The position numbers and the translations under genes are program-made. Below are positions 1-14,000 of a stretch of 64,000 bases of DNA, piece after piece. The stretch is from Parus major (lineage: Eukaryota > Chordata > Aves > Passeriformes > Paridae), in the NCBI RefSeq assembly GCF_001522545.3, contig NC_031770.1:34845866-34909865 (forward strand), in the 5' to 3' direction. Every line of letters starts with the position of its first letter. Position 1 is the stretch's first letter. The notes below the pieces were generated by a model. It saw only the letters and a list, made by a program, of their open reading frames with translations, did no database searches and had not been told where the DNA came from.

Positions 1-1129
1 TTGGAAGAGATTCTTGGATACCACCTACATGGGAGAGCACGAAGTATTGATTTCAAACTCTTTTAAGCATTCATCTTGTGGAAAACCCCCACAAAAAAAA
101 AACTTTGTGAGGAAGTCTGCAACAGGATGGATACAGAGTCACAAAAATATGGCAACAATTTCACAAGATGATACACTCCTAAATGAACAATAAACCACCT
201 ATTCAGGATATAACATTCTCCATGTTACATTTTATGACCAGAAAAACATTTGCAAGAAAAACACTGACATACTTAAGAGTTTTGAAAAATTACCCTCTCC
301 AGCATCTAGTAGGATACAAATCATTCCCTAGAGCACCATGAGTTCTAACATCCTTTAAAGAACAACAATGGATTAACCTCTTAATGTATGTCACAGATAA
401 ATTATGGTCTTTTAACTGAAGTAGTAGATTTTAAAGCAATCAGATGCACTTGATTTTAAATAAAAATTGTCTTAAAAGTACACTAAAGTAGGAAAATGAT
501 AAAATGTCATTAATTAAAAAGTTTGATTTGACCTACTTGAACATATGCACTGTAACAGCCTTGTTCTGCAGTACACAAAAGTTTCTGGCAAAGTAAAGCT
601 TTTGCAGATCTCACTTTGGTAAAACTAAGTAAAAGAGAAAATTTCTTTCTTCTTTCTGTCTCTTTTGCTCCATTCACCATCTATCTCAAACTCTAAATGG
701 TGGAGAGGGATATGGTATAAATTAGGCATATAATTAGCCAAATGAAGGTTACACAACACATTATGTGCACAAATTAATGACACCCACTTGAAGTGTTTAG
801 TCAGGAAGTTCAATTGAGAAGATTTGAGATCTTTATCAGTACATCTTTAACAAATTCTAATGTAAATATAGAAATTATATTCTCAAAGGTTTATAATTTA
901 GACGATTCTGCCTGGATGTTCCTTAGATTGGCACAATTATCTGTCTTATTTCAGGACTGTTCTTTCTGTCTCTTAAAGTAATCTTGATGACAGTAGTAGA
1001 GTTCTAGTAAATAGTGATTTGTGAGAAGATGACTGAACATTTGCAGAGACACTTCTTTACCTTTCATAATTTATTTTTCTTTTGAATTTAAGTTAAAATA
1101 AAAAATCTGCTTGGAACAAAGAATAAATG
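1..1129. other. 5' intergenic DNA, no gene seen
   Basis: AT-rich sequence with frequent stops in all frames. The open frames present are about 60 codons, start anywhere, and resemble no family I know. No tRNA-like fold, splice-flanked open exon or repeat family is recognised. Confidence 0.6.
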
Positions 1130-2800
1130 TGAATCCTCTGTTCCACCCACTCTGTTCCAATACCCAGTCACTCCTTCTGTAAAGAACTTCTCCCTAATAC
1201 CCAACCTAAACCTCCTCTGGCACAGCTTAAGGACTGTGTCCTCTTCTCCTGTTGCTGGCTGCCTGGGAGAAGAGACCATCCTACCCCTGGCTACACTCTC
1301 CTTTCAGGAAGCTGTACAGAGAGACAAGGTTTCCTCTGAGCCTCCTGGTTAAACACCCCCAGGTCCCTCAGCTACTCCTTATAGAATTTGTGTTCCAGAC
1401 TGTTCCGCAGCTCCACTGCCCTTCTCTAGACATACTCCAGCATGTCAATATCGTTCCTAAATTGAGGGGCCAGAACTGGACACAGGACTCAAGTTATGGC
1501 CTAACCAGTGCTGAGTGCAGAGGAAGAACTGCTGGCTACACTATTGCTGATACAGGCCAGGATACCATTGGCCTTCCTGGCCACATGAGCACACTACTGG
1601 CTCATGTTCATCCTGCTCTCAGTCAATACCCTCAGGTCCCTTTCAGCCTGGCTGCTGTTCATGCACTCTGTCCCTAGCTGATTGTATTGCAGGGGGTTGG
1701 GGAAAAATGCAGGACCTGGTACTTGGTATTGTTAAACCTTATATTGTTGGATTCAGCCCATCTATCCAGTCTGTCCAGGTCCCTTTGCATAGCCCTCCTA
1801 CCTTCCAGCAGATCAACACTTACATCCAGCTTGGTGTCATCTGCAAACTTGCTAATGGTGAACCAAATCCCCTCATCTGGATGATCAATAAAGGTATTAA
1901 ACAGGACTGGGCCCATCCTTGGGGAACACCACTATTGACTGGAGACACCAACTGGATGCAGCACCAATCCCCACCACTCTCTGGGCCCAGCCAGCAGCCA
2001 GTTCTTAACCCAGCAAAGAGTGCTCCTGTCCAAGCCATAGGCTGCTTGTTGTCCAGGTAAACATCCACAGACTTTCCTGCAGCCACCAGGTGGGTCACCT
2101 GGTCATAAAAGGAGATCAGGATGGTGAAGTATGAACCCCTCCTAAACTTGTGCTGGGTCTGATCCCCACCCATCCTGTAGATGCTGCGTGGCAGTACTCA
2201 AGATCATCTGCTCTATAACCTTGACAGACACCAAGGTCAGGCTGACAGGCCAGATCCTCCTTTCAGCTCTTCTTATGGATGGACATCACACTGGGCAGCT
2301 TCCAGTCATCTGAGACCACCCCAGTGAGCCAGGACCAATGATGAATCATGAAGAGCAGCTTGGCAAGCTCATCTGCCAGTTCTCTCATCACCCTTGGACG
2401 GATCCCATCTGGTCCCATAGACTTGTGAGCATCCAAGTGGCTCAGCAGATCACTAGTTACTTCCTCCAGGATTACAGGGGTCTATTCTGCTCCCAAAATT
2501 GTGCTGAGGAACACTAGCCCTATAGCCATTTATGGATAACATGGGTTTTCCTCTTCTTTTGATCATTCATCCTTGCAACTAAAGGAAGTGAATAGAATGC
2601 CACCTGTGCTCCTGTCCCATCAACCAGTCAATCCAGAGCCTTGAAGTCATTTTCAATTATCCTGGTACTTTTCTTATCAAACTTATCATCACTGCCAATG
2701 TGGACAACCAGTAGAGAGTAATAATCAAAGGGCTGAATTAGTTCAGGGAGCCTCCCGGTAATGTCCCATATCTGGGCCCCAGGGAGTCAGCATAAAAGTA
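1130..2800 (-). mobile_element. Degraded CR1-type LINE retrotransposon, minus strand
   Basis: Read on the minus strand, this stretch runs in CR1 order from right to left. About 2,580-2,800 translates to a remnant of the CR1 ORF1 esterase domain (a PGAQIWDITGRLPEL-like stretch followed by VVHIGSDD). About 2,040-2,500 is the N-terminal part of the reverse transcriptase. 1,820-2,173 contains ISFYDQVTHLV and the SGVPQG motif. 1,674-1,916 contains the catalytic FADD box followed by [20 protein letters not shown]. 1,130-1,670 matches the ORF2 tail and 3' region. The copy is dead: the frame shifts between SGVPQG and FADD, the conserved block just after YLD is missing, and the endonuclease expected between esterase and RT is not seen. 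The octamer-repeat 3' terminus is not recognisable at the left end. CR1 identity is confident, the subfamily is not, and the boundaries are good to tens of bases. Confidence 0.85.
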
Positions 2801-2857
2801 TTTACTCCATAATGAGGAAATGTGTTGGAATTAAGGCTTTCACATTTATGGAACATT

Positions 2858-2937
2858 ATAATTTGTTCTCAATTATTAATTATTATATAATATATTAATA
2901 TGTAATTATTGTATAATTTTATATTTTAATTATTAAT
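2858..2937. repeat. AT-rich low-complexity tract
   Basis: An almost pure A/T stretch built from repeated ATTATTAAT and TATAAT words. It lies directly beyond the 5' side of the CR1 remnant. It is a likely site of replication slippage and no coding content is visible. Confidence 0.8.
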
Positions 2938-5900
2938 CCGTTCAGTTAAAAATGTAAGGATCAACTTCCTCCAAGAATAACTGAAGCAAGGTCAATTCCA
3001 ATGGTCAGTACACTTACTATTACTTCAGCTGCAGTCTTCTTGAAAATGGAGACTAGAAGGATGGAAAGAACGAAGAATGAAAAAAAGACTCTAAGGTCTG
3101 ACACTATGAATTCTTCATTTCCCTCTTCTAGCTGGGTTAAGGACTCTTTCGTCATTCTTAAGAGTGCATTCCCCAGAAATTAAGTAAAATCATTCCCTAT
3201 TTTGCTTACCAAAGGGCAGAGGGAACCAAGCCAAGGTCTGTTCCCATCTTGTTCTGACTTATAAAGAAAGTCTTAATTCTTGGTGGAGTCAACTGTTCCC
3301 AAAGGCATGTAGCAGTACCATAAATATTTCAAATACCAACTGTGCGCTGGGAAGCTCCGGGAGGCATTGGGGTCTCAGTGGAACAAGATGCCTCCCCTGG
3401 GAAGTCATGAGGTTGTGTAATGCTGAGCTGTGCTTACGGGGATAACCAGGCTTCCTGTGTTTCTTATTAAAACTTAGATTACTTCTTGTTCCTTTTAAGT
3501 CTACACTTGTGGTTTCTTATTAACCATTCCTTTAGCATATTATCAAAGTCTGATGATACAAAGTCCAGTGTGTGCATTCCTTCACTTTTAGTTCAGTTTC
3601 CCCAGGAACATGGCTTGCAGCTACAGCATTTTTAAGCTTTCGTGTTGCCTATCTGCCAGCTCCTGGAAAATCTGTTAGCTATTTCTGCCCAAATTCAACA
3701 GGGAGCTGAAAGACTCATCTGTATACATTTCCTACAAGTCTCATGAAAATAACTGGCCTCAAAGGTCAAGGGGATACAGACGTTGCTGTCCTGGCAGCAA
3801 AGGCTACGGTGTGAGTGCAATCATGGTTAGGCATAGGAGAATCCACATGGAAATTCACCCTCAGAAAACATTCATATAAAATAAGGCTTCTTTAAATCCA
3901 CTGTTTATGGAAATACTTGATTTAGGTAACATATCTGCATTGGAAAATCAGATGACAGGGATGTCTTTGTTAATTTATGGATCATTAAAAATTTTGTATA
4001 CTAATGTATTCGCCTGATCCTGCTCCCATCAACATCAAAGGGATCTTTTCACCAAGTTAAGAGGTAATTGGACTAGGCCTATGCATAAACATTTATAATA
4101 CCAACATTAAAACATAATTACTTTGTAAAAGGCTCAAAAACAGAAACAAAAGAAACATTTTAATACAGTTTTAAATACTGTAGTAGATTTCCTTTAAACA
4201 AAACAAGAACATAAAAGGAAACCACAAATTCATATTCGTAAAAGCATAAATGAGTGTACCATAAGTGCAAGTAATGTTCACTTCCTTCACTATTCCTGCA
4301 ATTTTATTATATTTTGGAAATGAAACTTTCCATTATTCAGTAACACACTGCTTACAGAGGAGGTTTTCATTGAAGTGCAAGATGGCCAAAGTTATTCTGC
4401 TGGATGGAAAATTAATGTATATGAGGTATGGGATTCCATGACTCCTTTTTTAAAACATCTATATAAATTAACATGAGAATATTCAGAAGGCTTGGCTTTC
4501 AGGGATTCATGGAAGTCCTACAGAGGCTTTGGTAAATGCCTCCATTGAGGAAATATTTCATATCCTTCAGTAGCCTGCTATTCCACCCAAGAGAACATTC
4601 ATGTGCTTTTGAACCAAAGTTAAAGCTCAGCTAAGAAGCCATTAACTGTCCAGATTAATCCTGTATTGGAAAATCTTTCAGGGGGGATGGAAATTCCATG
4701 GCAAAGTCTTAGCAGATTTTCCGCTGTATTGTTCCTGTAGGGAGAAAGAGGGGTTGTGTTCCCACAGAACGATCAGTGGGCCAGTCCAAGGTGCTCTCAG
4801 AGGATTCATCAGGGTCTAGGAGCAGCAATCACACATAAAACTCTCATGTCTTCTGATGGCATTTTTGATCTACTTCTCACAAAAACTGTGTTATCAGGTT
4901 CTCCCTCTCTTGATGCTAAATGGCATATATAAAATTATATTAAAAATAATAAAAAATAGGTATTTTTGCTTAAAATGTGAGCATTTGAGGTGTCTGTTCT
5001 ATGACAATTTGTCAACTGGAAGCTGATTCTACTTGAGACCAAATTAGTTTGGAGAAAGGTCTTCAGGTGGGAAGGTGTGAAAAGTTATGGCAGTAGTATT
5101 TAATTCAAAATATGTATAAGCAGACTCCTATTTTACTCCTCTTGTGTGGCAGTAATTCTGGGTAAATTTCTTTCTGTAAGATCATCCTGTCCTGCAAAAA
5201 GCTAAAGAGGACACCGTGACACTCAGAGATTAGGAAACTGCATTACAGCTTGGTTTACCCAAAATATGTCAAGAAAAGAGAATACTGCTCTAAAGGAGAC
5301 CTGACTGCCACAAGAGAATACAGTAGGGAAACTGGATCAAATTATTACCAAAACAGCAAGAAATCAGACTTCATTAAATAAATTACCATGTATATGAGTA
5401 AGTTAAAACAACTATATCTAAAGAAGATTATCTGAAAAATCATCTTTTCTTAAGAAGGCAGAAATAGAAATGAAGTGTTATGAATTCGTGATTTATTCTA
5501 TGTGGCAATAATTCTGTAAGTATTCTAATAGAAATGGCTTTCCCTGAATAGTAGGAATGTAATGCAGTACAGTTTTTTGTTTCTAGAGTTCCCTCTTCTA
5601 TTTTCCCTTTTCTCTAATTTTTTGTTAAGATCTTATTTACTATCATTCAGATATATTGTATTTAGACTTCATGTATTAGACTTCTTTTAATGGCTTTGCT
5701 GCAAAGAAACTGACATTATATGTTTATAACATTTTTGGACGATGTCACCAAAGCATACAGAAAATGGTCATTAGTTTGATTTTAATTTGCCAAGCAATAT
5801 TAGCACAATAATTTTTTAAAATATCAAAAAGTAGTAATTGACATATCTACATAATGGGTTACTTCAACATAATATTGTTTCTGTATGTGACAGAAAAAGG

Positions 5901-7365
5901 AAAGCAAAGAAGGTCTCTGTCATCCAGATGAGAAAGGAAAATGCATACTGCTCTCCAGTTTCTTGAGAAGTTTTGAACTAGTGTTACTCAAGCGTGGCAC
6001 TACCCTCTGTTTCCTAGTACACTGTGACTGAGACTTTCTCAATGCTGTGGCTGATACTGTCCATTGTGAGAGGCCTATTAGAAAAAGAGACGTGTAGAGA
6101 CAATGTAGTGGTTGGTGGCTGGAAAAGACAAGAAACATCTGGGCTCAATGTTGTGTTTTAATGCAAAGTGGAAGCATCCCCACATAAAGAGACTGAGGAT
6201 TGCCCAGAGTCATCTGTGCTGTGCTATGGCCATACTGTTCAAGAAAGAAAATAATAGCTAGTCAAGTCCTCTCAGGTAGAGGAAAGTTCTTCTTAACACT
6301 TTCCCCTTCCTGGGCAGTCTGATATGAGGAAAAGCTCTGACAATAAAACCACTCAGACAGTAAAAATACATCTAATTTTCCATCTCCCTGACTTTTATCA
6401 GTGTGTACCTGAAAACCAAAATACTTCTGTGTCCTAAATGGCAAACTAATGACTAAAAGCTACCAAAATATTTCAGCTTTGGAGAATCAAAAATCAGATT
6501 TCGCCAGTGTGGATGAATTGGGTTTCATTCAATTTTCCGGATTTTAATCTTGATGACAAGAAATAAAAATATTCAAATGGCCTTATTGTTTGTGTAATTG
6601 GTTTGACAGCTGAATAAAAAATTGGCACAAACCAAAACCCAAAAATAAACAGAAGAAACCACCTCAAAGTCTTTGCCCCCTAAGCAAGGTTCTTTCTGTA
6701 ATGCAGCAGAAATGAGTGTCACCCTACAAAGACAAACTCTTTCAGATTGTGTTGAATAATTCATTTTCTGTTTTCTGACTGAATTTCATAACGGTTGGCT
6801 TGTCAAGAATCCATGTTACCATGTAAAACATATTTGGATACATGTAAAGATGCTCAGCTTTCTCATCTGCCTTGCTGGGGTATAAGAATTGTCACATTAT
6901 CCCTTAGATTTCCAGATCAATTTTTGCTGATGGAGGTGAATGGACACTGAGATATCATTGTTGCCATACCTCCTGTACTGGGAAAGATGTTATTACTACA
7001 TTTGCTGTTGTTTGCTTTTGTATAAAAAGAAGAGACTTAAGCTAAGAACGTCATCTGTTGAGCACATATGTTTCTATTTCTAAGAACTGGATAATTTAAT
7101 TATATTATCTGTAACAAAATGTTCTTCATACAAAAAGTGGTATTTGAACAAATTATTTTAATTAGTACTGAATTTTAATGCATGTCATAAAATGTCATTT
7201 TTTCTCAGACAGAATATGCTCTTGTTGACTGATGTGATATGGGTAAATTAATGTAAAATGATCATTTAGTCTATTAACTACCACTCTTGCCAACAGGCAA
7301 CATTCACTCACTACTTTTTTTTTGTGGTATGCATTTGGTACCAGAGCATGCTGTATATAGGATGG

Positions 7366-7366
<1 letters not shown>
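2938..7366. other. Intergenic DNA, no gene seen
   Basis: AT-rich unique sequence. All frames are interrupted; the longest is about 70 codons and has no recognisable motif. No interspersed repeat is recognised by eye. Ancient conserved non-coding elements could be present but cannot be told apart without alignment. Confidence 0.55.

Positions 7367-7410
<44 letters not shown>
7367..7410. repeat. (TATATG)n hexanucleotide microsatellite
   Basis: About seven near-perfect tandem copies of TATATG. A 61-codon open frame crosses it (Met-Tyr repeats), which is an artefact of the repeat. Confidence 0.95.
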
Positions 7411-7755
7411 CTTATCCTCAGCCTCTCTTCTGAGCTACTGTTCTTCCCTCATTTACTGCAACATCCTTTGCCTCTTGCCTCAATTTCTTTACTAAGGATA
7501 CACTTTTAGACAGTACTTTAAATAATTCCAAAAATCTTTGGGTGAACTTATACATAACATAACAGAGTTAATTCAAATAAGAAATAAGCTCTGTTAAATA
7601 CCCAAAATACAGAAATCTTTTTCTGAGTTTATAAATTCAGTTTCAATTTCACAGGACTGTGTGAATAGAGATAGCTGTGATTCTGTGAAATCTGTAGAAG
7701 ATGTGTGCCTTTAAACTTGCCTATCACAAATTTCTTCATAACAGTTCACATTTAT

Positions 7756-7829
7756 GAAAAAAAAAAAAAAAGATAAAGAAAAAGAGGAAAAGGGAGAAGA
7801 GAAGAGAAGGCAAGGGAAGAGTAAGGAAT
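7756..7829 (+). repeat. A15 run followed by near-homopurine tract
   Basis: Fifteen A residues (7,757-7,771) lead into a G/A-rich tract with only a few pyrimidines before about 7,829. No retrotransposon body is recognised immediately upstream, so this is called a simple purine repeat rather than a retroposon tail. Confidence 0.8.
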
Positions 7830-10800
7830 TCCAGCTAAAGACAGATTTGTAGGTGTCTCCAAAGGTCCCAGTACCTGGCAGATAAGATTAGAGACCAGTG
7901 GTACCCCAAAGTGTGAAGGTAGCTGTACTACCCAAACAGGACAAAATTGCCAGGTATCAACTTCCCTGTCACATGTTACTCAAATGATGCAACAATGTCC
8001 AGCCCTCCTCTTCAACCACCACCACCCTCTTCCTTCACCAGCACTGGCTCTAATTCCTTTTAAAGCAACACACAGGTTAAACTAACATGCAATTCTGACA
8101 GAAAATCAGCATTCTAGAAGTTGAGCATTAGTTAGTGGCCTATAGAAATGACCTTTTTCTTATATTAGGTTGAGATTATATTTATTTGCAATTGTTGATT
8201 TTTCAGTTTTTGTATTTGGGATATTTTAATAGTACAGTTTTAACCCTCATATATTCTAGAAGAAGATCTACAAATATATGTGTAGATGTAGAAACAACCC
8301 TTTGACTGACATTAACATTGGCCACTTCAATCTTCTTTTTAAAGATACTGGTGATTTTGTTGCTGCTCTAACAATAGTAATAAAAAGGAAGTGTTCTGCA
8401 CGCATTGTAGCTGTGAAATATGTAGAAAAATACATCTAAATGGAGTCCTATGACTACCAAAGAAACCTTTCTCTACCCCTCTTCACCAAACATATTGACA
8501 ATAAGTCAAATTTATTGATTTCCTTTAGGTTTTATCCAGCAGTAAATGTCATCAGTAACCTGTCCCACCTGACAGAAACTGCCAGCAGAAGGTAGAACTT
8601 GAGCTTCCATCTCACTCACCTGAAATGCATGTAACAACAAGTGACAACCATTGTCAGCACTGTCCCCAAATTGTTGAAAAAGCTTGTTTTATAGCCCTAG
8701 TGCACCTTGGAATTGATTCTAATGAATGAAAGCTGTGAACAATAAAGCAGGAAAGTAACTGAGAAAATAGGCAGGAAATAAAATAGTATTTTGGAATGAA
8801 TGCCAAGTTTTGCAAAGGACAGAACCTGATTGCTCTGATTTGAACTCCAAACAGTAATTTCAGATAATATGGCTGCAATTTAATCTAATATTTCCATTTT
8901 GAATCATGAAGACTATTCCTCAATTAATATTTTCCCCAGAAGAAGGTTTAAATAGAAAGACACACTTTGGCATTTAAAGCAATATAATCTAAAGGACAAC
9001 TGTCAAGTTTAACCTTTTACATGTCACGACTGTTAAATGGTTGAGACTACTGATAGACAAATGTATAACAGGGAAAAAACAACTAAAAAAAATAACCTGT
9101 AGTAGCTAATAATATAAGAAACATTATTAATAACTAATGGCTTGGTCACATCTGAGAATTTCAATTATCCTGTGTTGACGTTTCCTGGGTAAGTAGTCTT
9201 GTTTCCTATTTATTCTACGTATGCTATCAATATTGTCATGGTTACAGTCCAGTTAAATTATTAATACGTATATGCAAAGATTCTGAGAGCAGTTAGATTT
9301 AGAATGAAAGTAAGCATTCCAGATCTGTACATTCCTTCTCTGCCTACCAAAGGAAAAAAAAAAAGGGAGAAATCAGAATCATGGCTGAATAAAGTTACAT
9401 GTATTTAACATAATTAATTATTAGGTAGAACTTTTTGAAGATAATTAGAGCACTTTTACCAGCTTACTATGTATTCTTTCCTTTAGTGACGAGCATAAAG
9501 TTCTTGTAATGGAACGTTAGCTTCAGTGGGTTTTAGGAATGAGACAAATTAAGATTTTTCTACTAAGAATATGTTCATCAGGCAGTTGTAGTTAAACCAA
9601 ACTCTTTTTGTCACTCTTAGGCTTTAAATCTCACTTACTAAAAATTGCATTTTAATAGCAAAAAGACAAAGCATTGAATATAAACTAAGATGTCTGTTAG
9701 AATTATCCAGGATGATCTGGAAAATTAATTGATACAGAGAGAATAATGAATGTCCTAGGAGTATTCCTTTTGATAATTTTCACTTTTATTTGCCTATTGT
9801 GTAAAATTAAAAAAAAATTCCTTTTCTTATAACCAATGTAAAATATCGAAGGTATTATGGAATAATTTGTAATATAAATACCCAGGTGGACCCGAAATAC
9901 TGCATAATTACAGTTTTTTTTGGCTTCAGCTAAAGAATTAAAAGTACCTTATCTTTTTCATATTTTCTAAGTTGTGTCTCAGAATAATTATACTGAGAAT
10001 GAATACTCACAGAACTTTAAGAATTAAAAGAGTCCATTTGTAGCTGGTTTGTGTTCATTCCAAAAGGTCCTCTATAAAATATATAATCTAAACCAAATTG
10101 CATCACTTAAGAAGAATCAAGGACCATGCTTTCTTGTATAAGTGAAAGCAAAAGAACCCCAAAACAAAACAAAGAAAGAAAAATTCCACCAAACTCTGTA
10201 ATTTGAGAGATAAGACAATGTTATTAAAAAAATAATGTGTTGGTGCCTTGATCTGCTGAAAGTAATATTAGATGACCAAGGAAAGGGAAGTGATTTAAGA
10301 AGCTTTTGCCCTTCCTTGATGGTGGACATAAACAGAGAATTGTGTAGGGAGGACATGGACTTCTTACATCCCACTCCCAGCTGTTCTGAGTCTCTTTCAT
10401 GTAAGTCAAGGGAACTGTGAATTGTTGTCCTCTTCCTGGTCGCCTACTCAAGTTCTTGAGACAGTATCAATGGTTTTATCCTCATAAAGTCTACTACAAA
10501 GACTAGTGCGTCAACAGGACTGGATCACCACTCTAGTCTCGGCCTGACCACAAGATCCAGCTGAAGGCTGACAGAAACATTTTCAAAATGAAGATCAGTA
10601 CACTGACAGTTCCTCAAGATGGACTGTAGCCGAGGCAGAGGGTGAAAAAGCTGTATACAGCCTGTACAGTAGTCAGTAGCCTGTACAAGTGTCATCTTCT
10701 TGCTGCTTACAAATCTAGTAATCTAGTAATGAAAAACCACATGTAGAACCAAATGAACTGGATGGTAAAGAATGCCTTTTTTCCTACTCTGCATGGCTGT

Positions 10801-11004
10801 GAAGAGTTAAGCAGACACAGCATAACATCAAATCTTTCTCCTTACTACCAAGTACGACAACTCTAACAGCTTCAATGCCATAAGGTAACAGGAGCCCTGT
10901 GGTAGTGTTTCTGGTAGAATTCAAAGATTAGCTTGTGAAAGTTGATTGATTTTTACTTTTTTTTTTTCAAATTTCTAACCTAAACTCTTTGTATCTTCTT
11001 TTCC
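7830..11004. other. Intergenic DNA, no gene seen
   Basis: AT-rich unique sequence. Minus-strand frames at 10,117-10,451 overlap one another without a shared domain or splice logic and look random. There are several TAATTA-type words (for example near 9,412-9,422), as expected by chance in AT-rich DNA. Confidence 0.5.
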
Positions 11005-11038
11005 GGAAAAAAAAAAAAAAAAAAAAAAAAAAAAGCAA

Positions 11039-11070
<32 letters not shown>

Positions 11071-11080
11071 AAAGGAAAAA
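11005..11080 (+). repeat. A28 run plus (GAAA)n purine repeat
   Basis: Twenty-eight consecutive A residues (11,007-11,034), then seven to eight copies of GAAA at about 11,041-11,071 and further A-rich sequence. A T-rich stretch at 10,959-10,968 lies just upstream. It could be the expanded tail of an old retroposon, but no body is recognised. Confidence 0.9.
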
Positions 11081-14000
11081 TAAAAGAGTGACTTTTTTAA
11101 TAATAAAAAAGTAAAGAGACAGAAAAAAAAAAGTCAAGCACTCAAGAGAATACATTTATTATATTAAACTGTACAAAGTCTTTTTCATAACTAAACTTGC
11201 TATCATGAATTAAAGCATGCTAAAATCTACCCACATGCTCTAGAATCTAGTTACCATGGGGGCAGGTTATAAAAGGCTGTAATCGACTGTGGGGGCTAGA
11301 CCAACTAACTAGGAAAGGAGATGGGAATTGTTGCTTTAACGCAATCCCAAAAATAAGGCATTTCCTAGAAAGGGGGTCTGGTTCAGCTCAAAAGCCATGA
11401 TGACCTGAACATTGAGAGAAGAACCCTTCTGATTTAAAGGGGGTGGCATAGTAGACTGTTGACATTGATCCCCTATATATTAAGAGGAAAGGACTGGGAG
11501 AATAACACTGATAATGTCTTGTGGTTTTATTCTTTTATTATTAGGAAGTGATAGAATTTGAAATATCTAGGAAACTGCTAATATATTGCAAGTTCCTACT
11601 AACAGTAGGATACTATTCCCCTAAACTCCATCCAAACCATCTATCCCCCAGGTTTGAGAAAACTTTTCTTGTCTGCATCTTCTCTATGAGTCTGAACTAA
11701 TCAAACATCCTCCTTCCCATCTTTCTTATTGCTGAGACTTCTCTTTTCTTCAGGACTTGTTTTCTCTAATTATCATTTTTCATGCGAAATGGTAATTTGT
11801 GAGGCAGAAATGAGAAGCAGGTGTGTTTTCTTCCTGTCTCATTGCCCCTGTTACAAGCCAGTCATCTTACCTTCCTGCTTGTTTCCTTAACTCCCAATCC
11901 AAGTCTAAAGTTAAGACTCCAAGGTCACACTTGAACAGATACGTGCTGTCCAAAGGACTGGGTATATAGCTACAGTAATTTACTTCTTGCAGCCAAGCCT
12001 GACCAGGAAATCTACTAAACTTGTCTTCCTGCAGACTGAAAGAAAAGGTGTATGAACTTGCATGATGCTGAGTATCTCCTAATGTCAGATGGGTGTATTA
12101 ACATTTGTTGAAGCCTACAACAAAATCCAAACTTGTAACATTTCTCAGGGTACTTACCAATTTACACTATGAATCACCATATTTCTAATTATGTAAAGGA
12201 AAAAAACCTCAGGGTTTAGCAAATAAATATTGTTAATATACTGAAAACAGCCATGGAAGACCAATTTGTATCATGACATGAATAAGAAAATATTTAAAAA
12301 AAAAATCCCGGTAATGAATAAGTAAGACCTCAATGTCCTTGTAAAAGAACAGTTATACGTGGGGGTTTGCTCTAAGATGTTACAAAAACTAACACAGACT
12401 AAACAATGCTGACCTATACTACCTTGTTCTTTCATTGTAACCATACTCCAGTAACTTTAGACATATGGACTTTGCAAAGGGTATCTAAGCTATACTTTTG
12501 ATATCTTGTTTCTGACCAAGATATTAAAAAGCTGAGAATATAGACTGTCTGGCAACTATCCATCAAGAGAAATAAAGACGCTCAAACAATTTATAGAAAT
12601 TTTAAAAACTTAAAAATATAGAAATTTACTCTGGGAAAATGCCTCTGTTTTACTGTCATAAGCAACATTATCTTCCTAGGATTAATGGATGAACTGGCAA
12701 AATCTGTTTCCCTCAACATACTTGGTAGAAGTTGTTGAGAAGGCAAACTTCTTAATTTGGCATACATAAAGTTGCTGTAATCAGAACAGCCTTTTGCATT
12801 GTCCTAAACATTTTTGGTAACCCACATCATCATCCACAGTAACTGAGAAGGTGATTATAGACATTAAGGGAATCGAGTCAGTAGGGATAGGTGGCTTTTA
12901 TGGCCAGTTATATTTATCAGCATTAAAATCTAGAAAGAGCTAGAAAAAACACTGGAAATTTGCTGTGATTTCTTGGAATGAAAGATTCTATCCAGCTTTA
13001 ATAAAGACATCAAAAATAGGTTTAATTTGCTAAGTAAGTAATGGGGCGGGTTGATTGTTGTAACAACCTCTGGCACCTGTGAGTTCCAGCCGGAACAAGC
13101 AATGGTGCCTGAAAAAGTTATAGAAACATTGTCAGGAAACTCACAGGGGATTTTATAGTCCTCTTTCCATAAAGCAGGATCAGCTGTAATTGCCTCTCAA
13201 TCAACTGCTGATTGCTTGTCTGGGTTATGGACTACTCGTATTGCAAGTCCAGAGACTCCTGAAAGGCTCTGCATGAGCCAGCTCACATCCATGAGAAGGA
13301 GAGTTGTGTTGGCAGAAAACCAACACACTGGTTTGCTCCACACTGGCCAGGTCCCCACCCTTTGCAGTCACCAGGTCTCTCTTTTCGCCATTTCATTCTC
13401 ATGGAGTGATCCCATAGACCACCTTGCATTCATCCTATACTTCCTGGGGTTTGAGGTAAGGTTGGGTTTCAGGTGTTTTGTTTCTTTCCCTTTTCAGCAT
13501 TTGACTGAGATGAAAACCAGAGGCCAAGCCATTTTTCCCCTATTTGAATCAGGCATTTGGAGAGTTTCAAGCTCAGACAAGTTTTGATGACATTGAACTG
13601 AAGTATTACAGCTGTGCCCTGACTTATCTTGATAGGCAGCTACCCACCAGCTTTGCCTGTAGCCACCAGCTTCAGCACTCCTGCTTTTCCTTCAAGAGCT
13701 CAAAACCATGTTCAGAATAGGAAGTACCTTGACTAGAATGCTATGAGCTTTCCATGGATTTACTAAGCCAGGGGATTATCTATGACAAACCCTAGTTCAC
13801 ATCCCATGTTTCCCTGATCCTATTTGATTTCATCTACTTTATACTGCAGTTATTGATACACGGCAGATTGCAGTGAAATAAACAATATTTTCAGATTTAT
13901 ATTCTAACATTTTTAATCTTATCAGTATGCAGCACTATGAAGAGGATTGTGGATGCTGATCTAATCCACCTACTTTTCTGGTGGCCAGATTTTCTGTGAT

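Noticed and set aside
1252..1677. 141-codon plus-strand frame
   Set aside because: It is the antisense shadow of the minus-strand CR1 3' region.
13216..13587. 123-codon plus-strand open frame
   Set aside because: It begins at a TTG, has no recognisable domain, signal or splice context, and lies in gene-poor flank; its length is compatible with chance.
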